This document shows, one piece after another, positions 35,195 to 42,020 of a stretch of 42,994 bases of DNA (position 1 is the stretch's first letter; each line of letters begins with the position of its first letter). The DNA is taken from contig CAKVCK010000029.1 of NCBI GenBank assembly GCA_934725575.1, positions 1-42,994 on the forward strand. The letters run 5' to 3'. The position numbers and the translations under genes are program-made. The notes beneath the pieces are model-generated. The model saw only the letters and a program-made list of their open reading frames with translations. It was not told the origin of the DNA and did no database searches. This stretch comes from an uncultured Bacteroidales bacterium. Its GTDB lineage: Bacteria; Bacteroidota; Bacteroidia; Bacteroidales; UBA932.

Positions 35195-36313
35195 CTAAAT
35201 CGACTTGAGGTAGCAGCGGCGGCGCATAAACAACTCGTGCTCGTACTTGCCCCATACATTGACCGCGCCGTTGGACTCGATCTGCGGGTTCGAGATCGCC
35301 CATTTCGTGCCGGCCTTGCGGTACTTCTCCGACATCGTGCAATGGTAGATCGACGAGACACCTGTGTTCTGCCACTTCGGCACGGCTCCGTTGATCATCA
35401 GATCGACAGTATCGTACTTGTACATAGCCTTCAGCAGATGGAACCAGCCGAACGGAAACAGATGGCCTTTCGCCTTCTGGAGAGCCCAGGAGATCGTAGG
35501 GAAAGTGATCCCGAATCCCACAAGTTCCTCATTGTCATCGAATATTATGCTGCTTGTCTTGTCCGAGACAAACCTCAGGACCTCGCTGGCCTCCTCGTCA
35601 ATCTCTTCCTTGGTAAAAGGAATGAAGTTATAGACAGACTTAGCGAAACTCTCGTTATAGACATCGAAGAAGTACCTGACCATCTTCTTGTCCTTCTTGA
35701 GTTTGTCCAGACTCCCCTCGTGCAGGTTGTACCTCTGCTTCAGAAGTCCGGCGATCCTCGTGATCTTCTCCTGAAGAGGCTGGTCCGCGGCGATCTTGTA
35801 CTGCACCCAGTCACACTCCTTCGCATAGCCAAGAGCCGTGACGAAGTCATTGTAGTACGGATAGTTGTACAGACAGTTGAACGGCGGGATGTTCTCATAG
35901 CCCTCGACCAGCATTCCCTGTTTCCCCAGGGTGTTGTAGTACAGAGGTCCGTGGATCTCATTCATTCCGTTTTCCTTGGCCCACGCCTCGGCGGTGCCGA
36001 GAAGAAGTTTGGCCACCTCGAAGTCATCGATCGTGTCGAACCATCCGAAGCGGGCTCTCTTCTTGTCATAGAGTGCGTTATAACGAGGGTTGATCATTCC
36101 GCAGATACGTCCGACAACAGTCTTGCCATCCACAACCATCCACATCTTCCTTTTACAATAAGAGAGAGTGGAGACCTTCGTGAGGGATTTCACTTGGTCG
36201 CTGTGTAGGGCGGGAACATACTGAGGACAATCTTTGTAAAGCCTGTCAGGGAACTTGATGAACTTCATCAGGTCCCTTCTACTCACAACCTCAACTACTT
36301 TATAATCAGGCAT
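35195..36313 (-). CDS. Conserved GNAT-like protein, function unknown
   Basis: This 372-residue cytoplasmic protein is of a type widely conserved in Bacteroidota and often labelled N-acetyltransferase or hypothetical. The N-terminal region (VSRRDLMKFIKFPDRLYKDC) and the central GPLYYNTLGKQGMLVEGYE segment are recognisable. The C-terminal half looks like an acyltransferase fold with VGFGITFPTISWALQKAKG and a final KYEHELFMRRRCYLKSI. I cannot identify an acceptor substrate. The ATG at 36313 is chosen because a good promoter (TTTG-N20-TAAATTTG) at 36387-36356 would start transcription near 36349, downstream of the longer reading frame's first codon. The prfA gene follows after 48 bp and may be co-transcribed. 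Confidence 0.8.
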   Translation of the reverse strand: MPDYKVVEVVSRRDLMKFIKFPDRLYKDCPQYVPALHSDQVKSLTKVSTLSYCKRKMWMVVDGKTVVGRICGMINPRYNALYDKKRARFGWFDTIDDFEVAKLLLGTAEAWAKENGMNEIHGPLYYNTLGKQGMLVEGYENIPPFNCLYNYPYYNDFVTALGYAKECDWVQYKIAADQPLQEKITRIAGLLKQRYNLHEGSLDKLKKDKKMVRYFFDVYNESFAKSVYNFIPFTKEEIDEEASEVLRFVSDKTSSIIFDDNEELVGFGITFPTISWALQKAKGHLFPFGWFHLLKAMYKYDTVDLMINGAVPKWQNTGVSSIYHCTMSEKYRKAGTKWAISNPQIESNGAVNVWGKYEHELFMRRRCYLKSI

Positions 36314-36355
36314 AAAAATCCATTCTACAATATTCCTTTCGCAGGAAGACATCGA

Positions 36356-36387
36356 CAAATTTAAGAAATAGTCTTGTTTTGGACAAA
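36356..36387 (-). promoter_or_regulatory. Promoter of the GNAT-like gene (TTTG-N20-TAAATTTG)
   Basis: On the minus strand TTTG at 36387-36384 and TAAATTTG at 36363-36356 are separated by 20 bp. Both elements match the Bacteroidota consensus. This gives a leader of about 35 nt before the ATG at 36313. Confidence 0.7.
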
Positions 36388-36486
36388 TATGAACCACCAA
36401 AGTTTAACTTGGAGAGTAACATTATTTGTTCAAAAACAAGCCGTCAAGACCGCCTAACCGCCTGAATATATTCAAGCAAGCTTAGA

Positions 36487-37305
36487 TTACAGCCCTTTGG
36501 CCTTTCCTTCGTCCCAGATTTCGTCCATCTCGGCGAGTGTCATCTGATGAAGATCCTTGCCTTTGCGGATCGTGTTCTCCTCCAGATAGGTGAAGCGGCG
36601 GCGGAACTTGTCGCAGGCACGGTTAAGAGCGGTGTCGGGATTGAGGCCGTAAAGCCTCGCGGCGTTGATGGTGGCGAACATAAAGTCACCGAGTTCCTCC
36701 TCGGCCCTGTCTTTGGCGGCTTTTCTTTCCTCCTCAGTGGTGGCGGAATCCATAGCGTCCATCTCTGCCTGAAGCTCAGTCTGCTCTTCCTTGACCTTGT
36801 CCCAGACCTGGCTCTTCTCCTCCCAGTCGAAACCGACACCCCGCGCCTTGTCCTGCATCGAGAACGCCTTCAGGATCGGAGGCATAGCGTCCGGAATCCC
36901 GGAAAGGATGCGCCTGTTGCCGCCTTTTTCCTTGGCCTTGAGCATCTCCCAGTTCTCGGAGACCTGCTCGGCATCGGCCACCTTAGTGGTGGAGAAGACG
37001 TGCGGATGGCGGTAGATCATCTTCTCGCAGAGCTTGTCCATCACATCGGCGATGTCGTAGCGGCCCTCCTCCTCGGCGATCTTGGCGTAGAATATCACGT
37101 GAAGGAACACGTCCCCAAGCTCTTTCTCAAGCGCGGCGTCATCCTTCTTCATCACGGCGTCACTGAGCTCATAGACTTCCTCGACCGTCATAGGCCTGAG
37201 GGTGTCAATAGTCTGGGCGTGGTTCCACGGACACTCGGCCCGAAGCCTGTTCATCACGTCCAGCGCCCGCTCGAACGCCTTTAATTTCTTTTCCTTATTA
37301 ATCAT
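36487..37305 (-). CDS. mazG: Nucleoside triphosphate pyrophosphohydrolase MazG
   Basis: This 272-residue enzyme hydrolyses (d)NTPs to monophosphates and pyrophosphate, a house-cleaning role. The start MINKEKK at 37305 is chosen over a longer frame running through non-coding sequence. Two MazG domains are visible. The first has the metal-binding pattern EEVYEL followed by EKELGDVFLHVIFYAKIAEE (residues about 40-75). The second has RAEEELGDFMFATINAARL (residues about 195-215). A TAATTTTG at 37319-37312 would place transcription start almost at the ATG, so the mRNA may be leaderless. It reads in the same direction as the GNAT-like gene, which has its own promoter. Confidence 0.95.
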   Translation of the reverse strand: MINKEKKLKAFERALDVMNRLRAECPWNHAQTIDTLRPMTVEEVYELSDAVMKKDDAALEKELGDVFLHVIFYAKIAEEEGRYDIADVMDKLCEKMIYRHPHVFSTTKVADAEQVSENWEMLKAKEKGGNRRILSGIPDAMPPILKAFSMQDKARGVGFDWEEKSQVWDKVKEEQTELQAEMDAMDSATTEEERKAAKDRAEEELGDFMFATINAARLYGLNPDTALNRACDKFRRRFTYLEENTIRKGKDLHQMTLAEMDEIWDEGKAKGL

Positions 37306-37360
37306 ATCCTGCAAAATTACTAAAATCTTATGAATATGCACACAGCGTTTCCTACAGTGC

Positions 37361-37446
37361 TTCGGGTGTAAAACACCGTCTTTCTCACCCGAAACCGGAA
37401 AAATCGACACTACCGGGTGAAAAACAACCCTTTCCACTCCCGAAAC
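37361..37446. repeat. Degenerate two-copy 51-bp tandem repeat upstream of the CoA-transferase gene
   Basis: CGGGTG at 37363 and 37414, and CCCGAAAC at 37388 and 37439, are each exactly 51 bp apart. Similar A-rich and T-rich stretches lie between them. The first copy contains a perfect 8-bp inverted repeat (37361-37368 with 37386-37393). The block lies between the mazG start and the promoter of the CoA-transferase. Confidence 0.6.
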
Positions 37447-37480
37447 GGACAGACCACGAAAGTGGCTATCGTATCAGGAA

Positions 37481-37511
37481 TTTGAATATACTCCCAAAAG
37501 CACTATCTTTG
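37481..37511 (+). promoter_or_regulatory. Promoter of the acetyl-CoA hydrolase gene (TTTG-N19-TATCTTTG)
   Basis: TTTG at 37481-37484 and TATCTTTG at 37504-37511 with a 19-bp spacer match the Bacteroidota consensus perfectly. The start codon is 24 bp downstream. Confidence 0.8.
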
Positions 37512-37534
37512 CCGCCGCAAACATATTAATAACA

Positions 37535-38836
37535 ATGAAAGAGATTCATTACGTTTCAGCCGATGAGGCGGTCAAGGCCATAAAATCGGGCGATCATATT
37601 CATTTAAGCAGTGTGGCGAGCGTGCCGCACATTCTTGTTGACGCACTTGTGCGCAGGGCGGAGGCCGGAGAGGTCGAGGATCTGCATTTCCACCACTTCC
37701 ACACCGAAGGGCCGGCTCCATATTCGGATCCGAAATATTCAGGAATATTCTTTGAGCAAGGATTCTTTGTGGGGCCAAACGTGCGTCCGAACGTGAATTC
37801 TGGGTACGCCGACTATCTGCCGGTGCATCTTGGTGAGTCTCAGAAGCTTTACCGCTGCGGTGCCATCAAGTTGGGAGCCGCTTTGGTGCAGGTCTCCACA
37901 CCGGACGAGAACGGAATGGTGTCGCTGGGCACCTCTGTGGATTGCTCGCTGGCGGCCATCGAGACAGCCCGTGTGAAGATCGCTGTCGTGAATCCGCACG
38001 TGCCGTTCGCTTACGGGGATCTCGTGCCGATTGACACTTTCGACTATCTTGTCAAGGATGACACACCGTTGGTTTCCAAGGATTTCGCCGAGCCGACACC
38101 TACCGAGGTGCTGATCGGTAAGAACTGCGCCGAGCTGGTTCCGGACGGAGCCTGCATCCAGATGGGAATCGGAGCGTTGCCGAACGCTTTGGCTGCACAA
38201 CTTGTTGATCACAAGAATCTTGGAGTTCACACCGAGATGTTCGCTGACGGGGTTCTCCGTCTTATAAAGAAAGGTGTCGTGAACGGGGCCAACAAGAAGA
38301 TCGACAAAGGCAAGATCGTGGCGTCGTTCCTTCTTGGGTCTCAGGAGGTATATTCATTCATAGACCACAATCCGGACGTGCTGATGAAGGACATCAAGTA
38401 CGTCAATGATCCGTGGGTTATCTGCCGGAACCCAAATATGATGGCCATCAACTCTGCCACCGAGGTGGACCTGACTGGCCAGATCTGCGCGGACTCGATC
38501 GGAACGAGGATATTCTCAGGAACCGGCGGCCAACTGGATTTCGTGAAGGGTGCGTCTATGTCCGAGGGCGGAGTGTCGATGACGGCTTTCGCTTCCCGCA
38601 CAAACAAAGGCAAGGCGAAGATCGTCCCGTTCCTGAACCCTGGAGCCGGTGTTGTCACCCCTCGCGCCGACGCTCACTGGATAATCACTGAATATGGTGC
38701 CGTGGATCTGTACGGCAAGTCGCTTCAGGAGCGAGCCAAACTCCTCATCAGCATCGCCCACCCGGACGACCGCGAGATGCTTGACCGCGCCTCATTCGAG
38801 CGCTTCGGCCCACACTGGCACGTTGTGAAAATCTAA
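37535..38836 (+). CDS. Acetyl-CoA hydrolase/4-hydroxybutyrate CoA-transferase family protein
   Basis: This 433-residue enzyme of the class I CoA-transferase family moves CoA between acetate and another acid, or hydrolyses acetyl-CoA, in fermentation. The conserved HTEMFADG segment near residues 231-238 carries the likely catalytic Glu. Glycine-rich CoA-binding segments are MGIGALPNALA and the C-terminal FSGTGGQLDFVKGA. The N-terminal SGDHIHLSSVASVPHILVDAL is typical. Succinyl-CoA:acetate or butyryl-CoA:acetate transfer are alternatives that sequence alone does not separate. The gene is monocistronic with a clear promoter and a strong terminator. It is flanked on both sides by 51-52 bp tandem repeats. 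Confidence 0.93.
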   Translation: MKEIHYVSADEAVKAIKSGDHIHLSSVASVPHILVDALVRRAEAGEVEDLHFHHFHTEGPAPYSDPKYSGIFFEQGFFVGPNVRPNVNSGYADYLPVHLGESQKLYRCGAIKLGAALVQVSTPDENGMVSLGTSVDCSLAAIETARVKIAVVNPHVPFAYGDLVPIDTFDYLVKDDTPLVSKDFAEPTPTEVLIGKNCAELVPDGACIQMGIGALPNALAAQLVDHKNLGVHTEMFADGVLRLIKKGVVNGANKKIDKGKIVASFLLGSQEVYSFIDHNPDVLMKDIKYVNDPWVICRNPNMMAINSATEVDLTGQICADSIGTRIFSGTGGQLDFVKGASMSEGGVSMTAFASRTNKGKAKIVPFLNPGAGVVTPRADAHWIITEYGAVDLYGKSLQERAKLLISIAHPDDREMLDRASFERFGPHWHVVKI

Positions 38837-38860
38837 ACAGCAGCACTTTAGCCTCATATC

Positions 38861-38910
38861 GTCACCGGAGAACTCCACACAGCTCTCTCCGGTGACGCTT
38901 TTGTCTCTTT
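38861..38910 (+). terminator. Terminator of the acetyl-CoA hydrolase gene
   Basis: An 11-bp perfect stem (38861-38871 with 38886-38896) with a 14-nt loop is followed by GCTTTTGTCTCTTTT. The T-rich tail forms the start of the first 52-bp repeat unit. Confidence 0.8.
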
Positions 38911-39079
38911 TCGTTGCCCAAGGGATCCGCACTGCACCCTTCGGCGGCACTTTTGCCCCTTTTCGTTGCCCAAGGCTCCGCACGGCACCCTTCGGCGACA
39001 CTTTTGCCCCTTTTCGTTGCCCAAAGGATCCGCACGACACCCTTCGGCGACACTTTTGCCCCTTTTCGTTGCTCAAGAG
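38896..39079. repeat. 51-52 bp minisatellite, about 3.5 copies
   Basis: Four tandem units begin near 38896, 38948, 38999 and 39051, the last one partial. Each contains CACTTTTGCCCCTTTTCG, GTTGCCCAA and CACCCTTCGGCG. Units 2 and 3 differ at only a few positions, and unit 1 is more diverged. The array fills most of the 287-bp gap between the CoA-transferase and the convergent MFS gene. Small open frames across it are a by-product of the period being near a multiple of three. Confidence 0.9.
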
Positions 39080-39123
39080 GGGGGACGTTAATGTAGCTGA
39101 GATGATTGAGTGGAATGAAGTGA

Positions 39124-40467
39124 TTACTCTCGGCGGAGAAGTTTCCAAGAGAGGACCGGGATCAGGAAACTGAGGAGGCAGGCGATGATCCAGAAGACTG
39201 AGACAGGGGCGAAATTGAAATCGTTCCCGTCTATCATTATGCCACTGACGATGTTCTGGATTCCGGCGGCGGCATAGCTGGCCAGGCCTACCATACCAAG
39301 TGCTGCCCCGGTGGCTTTGCGCGGCACGATGTCAAGAGCCATCAGGCCTGCGACAGTGCAATAGACCACACCGATCGCCAGACTGAAGACCGACACGTAG
39401 ATGATATTCAATGAATATCCTCCGCCTGTGAAAAGAAATGCCCCGAGCGACAGCAGGCAAAGCAGTCCGGAAACCAGCACGGGAATGAAGCGGTTCCCTT
39501 TGAAAACCTTGTCGGAAAGCCATCCGGCAAGCACTGTACCGGCTATTCCGAAAGCCTCCGAGAACGCTATGATCTGGGTGGCGCCGGCTAGGGAAAAGCC
39601 TTTGCCCTTCTGGAGGAACAACACTCCCCACTCGCTGACAGCGTGCTGGGTGATGTACACGAAAGCGCTCGAAAGAGCGATTATCCATATTCCCGGATGA
39701 CGGACAACCTTTTTCTGAAGTTCCTTGATTGGCATCGAGTCAGCCTTCTGAGGCTTCTCGCCGGCCAGTTTCTGAACTGAAGGAAGGCCACGGCTTTCCG
39801 GAGTGTCCGAGACCATCAGAAGGATCATCACCGAGCCGATGACTCCCGCCACAGCGGAGAAGATGAATCCGCACTCCCAGCCGATCCACCCGACAACGAG
39901 TCCTAAAACAAAGACCGATAGAGACTTACCCAAATATGGCGTGGCGCTGAATATGCTGTAATATGTGCCTCGGCGGTCAAGCGGAAACCAGCGCGAAAGG
40001 CTGATGACTCCCGGAGGGGCCCCCATCGACTGACAGAAACCGTTGACTCCCCAGACGACAGCGAACACGATGAACAGCAGCATCGTGGAAGTCCCCGTCC
40101 ACCCTTGGAGCAAACCAAGCACACCCATCAGCAGATTGACAACGGTGGAGATCAGAAGCCCGGTCGCCATAAAACGGCGCACGTTGCAATAATCAGCGAT
40201 GAATCCGTTGGTGAACTTGCCGAAAGCATAGACGAAATAGAATGCCGAACCGATGATGCCAAGCTGTGCGGCCGTGAATATTCCTTCATCAATCAACGGC
40301 TGCTTCACCACGCTCATCGCCATCCGGCAGACGTAATAGAGAGCGTAAGCCCCTGTCACACCCCAGAAAGTGAGCCCCCGCAGACGCTTGTACTCCCCTT
40401 CTACCTTTTCTGAAGCTATCTTCTCCTCCGAAGGCTTCGATATCCTATAGAATGAATATAGACTCAT
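39124..40467 (-). CDS. MFS transporter, organophosphate:phosphate antiporter type (GlpT/UhpC-like)
   Basis: This 447-residue inner-membrane protein has about 12 transmembrane helices. The first loop region, YYVCRMAMSVVKQPLIDEG, and the following FYFVYAFGKFTNGFIADYCNVRR match the OPA family, which exchanges glycerol-3-phosphate or sugar phosphates for phosphate. The central GAPPGVISLSRWFPLDRRGTY segment and the second-half AFSEAFGIAGTVLAGWLSDK repeat fit the fold. It is transcribed alone, with a promoter at 40594-40563. Glycerol-3-phosphate would be the product of the glycerophosphodiesterase encoded 9 kb to the left, so a functional link is possible but unproven. The family also includes sensors such as UhpC. 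Confidence 0.9.
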   Translation of the reverse strand: MSLYSFYRISKPSEEKIASEKVEGEYKRLRGLTFWGVTGAYALYYVCRMAMSVVKQPLIDEGIFTAAQLGIIGSAFYFVYAFGKFTNGFIADYCNVRRFMATGLLISTVVNLLMGVLGLLQGWTGTSTMLLFIVFAVVWGVNGFCQSMGAPPGVISLSRWFPLDRRGTYYSIFSATPYLGKSLSVFVLGLVVGWIGWECGFIFSAVAGVIGSVMILLMVSDTPESRGLPSVQKLAGEKPQKADSMPIKELQKKVVRHPGIWIIALSSAFVYITQHAVSEWGVLFLQKGKGFSLAGATQIIAFSEAFGIAGTVLAGWLSDKVFKGNRFIPVLVSGLLCLLSLGAFLFTGGGYSLNIIYVSVFSLAIGVVYCTVAGLMALDIVPRKATGAALGMVGLASYAAAGIQNIVSGIMIDGNDFNFAPVSVFWIIACLLSFLIPVLSWKLLRRE

Positions 40468-40562
40468 AAATATTCAGAGACCATCCTGATCCGCTTGTCA
40501 AAAGTTGAATATCCTTCGTTCCAAAAAACATTCCTGACAGATCAAGGCAGCCTTTATATCCG

Positions 40563-40594
40563 CAAAGATAGCCTTTTTTTGTGTGGCAGACAAC
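40563..40594 (-). promoter_or_regulatory. Promoter of the MFS transporter gene
   Basis: On the minus strand GTTG (40594-40591), 20 bp, then TATCTTTG (40570-40563). The -7 element is perfect and the -33 element has one mismatch. The transcript would have a leader of about 90 nt. Confidence 0.6.
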
Positions 40595-40746
40595 AGCCTT
40601 ATTATCAAATAAATAGCCATCTTCGTGATGCGATTTTTGCGACCACGAAAACCATTATTCTCCTCACTATCACACAGTTAAATGCCACATTAATAAAATC
40701 TTTACCAACCTATTTTTTAACGCTTACTAAAACCGAAAAAAAGTTC

Positions 40747-40754
40747 TAATTTTG
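40747..40754 (+). promoter_or_regulatory. -7 element (TAATTTTG) of the SGNH hydrolase gene
   Basis: TAATTTTG in the 368-bp divergent gap 40468-40835 gives a leader of about 75 nt. No good TTTG lies upstream. The preceding TATTTTTTAACGCTTACT (40711-40728) resembles the stretch at 58-76. I see no gene in the rest of the gap. Confidence 0.45.
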
Positions 40755-40835
40755 TTCTATAAATATACAAGGCCGGGAGTCCGAAGGGTCATCCAAGACC
40801 AATTTATTATGGAACTTTAAGATTATCAAACCAAT

Positions 40836-41927
40836 ATGAAAAGAGGAATCGCAATAATGATGTTGTCGCTCGCGGCAGTGACGATGTCCGCGCAGAAAAA
40901 TCCGGTGAAGTACAATTTCACCGAGGCGTCCGACCTGACTATGGTCGGCAAACTTATGACCGACACGCCTAATCCTTACCACAGGGTTGACACGGTGAGA
41001 TTCAAAGGGTTCACCCCCGGAGAGAACAAGCAGGTCAGGATGTCGGCAGGGCTTGCGGTTGCGTTCAAGACGGATTCCAAGACAATAACGGTCAAGACGA
41101 AATACCTTGACAGAGGGTTCCCGACCAACACCGGAGGACTTGCGGCAAGAGGCTATGACCTTTACATAAAGAAAGACGGTCAGTGGCTCTGGGCCGCATC
41201 CAAGGTGACACACGACCAGAAGCCGGACGACAATGTCGTGCTTATCGGCAATCTGGACGGTTCTATGCACGAGTGCCTTATGTACCTGCCAATCCTCAGC
41301 GAGGAGAAGTCCATTCAGATAGGTGTCAACGAAGGCGCTGTCATCGAGGCCATCGAGAATCCTTTCCGTCACAGGATCGGAATATTCGGATCCAGCTTCA
41401 CGCACGGAATCAGCACCTCCAGAGCCGGGATGTCCTACCCTGACCAGCTTTCGAGGATGACCGGTCTCCAGTTCCTCAGCCTCGGATGCAGCGGCAACTG
41501 CAAGCTCCAGCCATATTTCGCGGACGTGCTCTGCGCCGCCGATGTGGACGCTTTCGTGTTCGACTCGTTCTCCAACCCGACTCCGGAGCAGATCGAGGAG
41601 AGATTATTCCCGTTCATCGAGAAGGTTCAGGCAGCCCATCCAGGAGTCCCGATGATCTTCCAGAAGACCATCTACAGGGAGAGCCGCAACTTCAACACAG
41701 GCAATGACAAGAACGAAGCCCGCAGAATGGAAGTAGTTGACAGTCTTATGAATATAGCGGTAAAGAACTATCCTGACGTTTATTACGTCACCGCGACCTG
41801 TGCGACGGCTCCGAACCACGAGACCTCTGTGGACGGAACACACCCTTCGGATTACGGCTACACACTCTGGGCCGAGTCCATCAGGAAGCCTATCGTGAAG
41901 ATTTTGCGCAAGTACGGGATCAGATAA
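40836..41927 (+). CDS. Secreted SGNH/GDSL hydrolase with N-terminal GxDLY domain
   Basis: This is a 363-residue exported esterase-like protein with a signal peptide ending near residue 19 (MSA). Residues about 25-175 form the jelly-roll SGNH_N domain, with its signature GYDLY at 106-110. The catalytic SGNH domain starts at about 180. It has FGSSFTHG with the nucleophile Ser187, SLGCSGNCK near 215-223 (the Gly block), FDSFSN near 242-247 (the Asn block), and DGTHPSDYGY near the end supplying Asp and His. Such proteins are often deacetylases of plant or host glycans, although no glycan locus adjoins this gene. It is divergent from the MFS gene. The downstream flippase is separated from it by a REP-like palindrome. 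Confidence 0.9.
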   Translation: MKRGIAIMMLSLAAVTMSAQKNPVKYNFTEASDLTMVGKLMTDTPNPYHRVDTVRFKGFTPGENKQVRMSAGLAVAFKTDSKTITVKTKYLDRGFPTNTGGLAARGYDLYIKKDGQWLWAASKVTHDQKPDDNVVLIGNLDGSMHECLMYLPILSEEKSIQIGVNEGAVIEAIENPFRHRIGIFGSSFTHGISTSRAGMSYPDQLSRMTGLQFLSLGCSGNCKLQPYFADVLCAADVDAFVFDSFSNPTPEQIEERLFPFIEKVQAAHPGVPMIFQKTIYRESRNFNTGNDKNEARRMEVVDSLMNIAVKNYPDVYYVTATCATAPNHETSVDGTHPSDYGYTLWAESIRKPIVKILRKYGIR

Positions 41928-41937
41928 TTTCATAGGT

Positions 41938-41987
41938 TGCTGAGCTTGTCGAAGAAACTCTTCCGGTCACTTCGACAAGTTCAGTGA
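41938..41987. repeat. REP-like palindrome (TGAGCTTGTCGAAG ... CTTCGACAAGTTCA)
   Basis: Two 18-bp arms (41938-41954 region and 41970-41987) match at about 15 of 18 positions as an inverted repeat around a 15-bp centre. The core CTTCGACAAGCTCA motif is a widespread dispersed palindrome in bacterial genomes, and one arm recurs at 30236-30266. It could also act as a terminator for the SGNH hydrolase gene, but there is no T run. Confidence 0.7.
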
Positions 41988-42020
41988 TCGGAATGGGTAA
42001 TATTGAATTAACTAAATAAA

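Noticed and set aside
36314..36400. Longer N-terminus for the GNAT-like gene
   Set aside because: A good promoter (36387-36356) lies inside this stretch, and the translated extension has no family character.
37306..37437. Longer N-terminus for MazG
   Set aside because: The extension would be encoded by the 51-bp tandem repeat and would precede the normal MazG start.
38896..39079. Possible CRISPR array from regularly spaced repeats
   Set aside because: The units are directly tandem with no unique spacers, and no cas genes are present. It is a minisatellite.
38792..39173. Small repetitive open frames on both strands over the 52-bp array
   Set aside because: They arise because the repeat period keeps frames open. 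They have no start context, no family match, and overlap a terminator.
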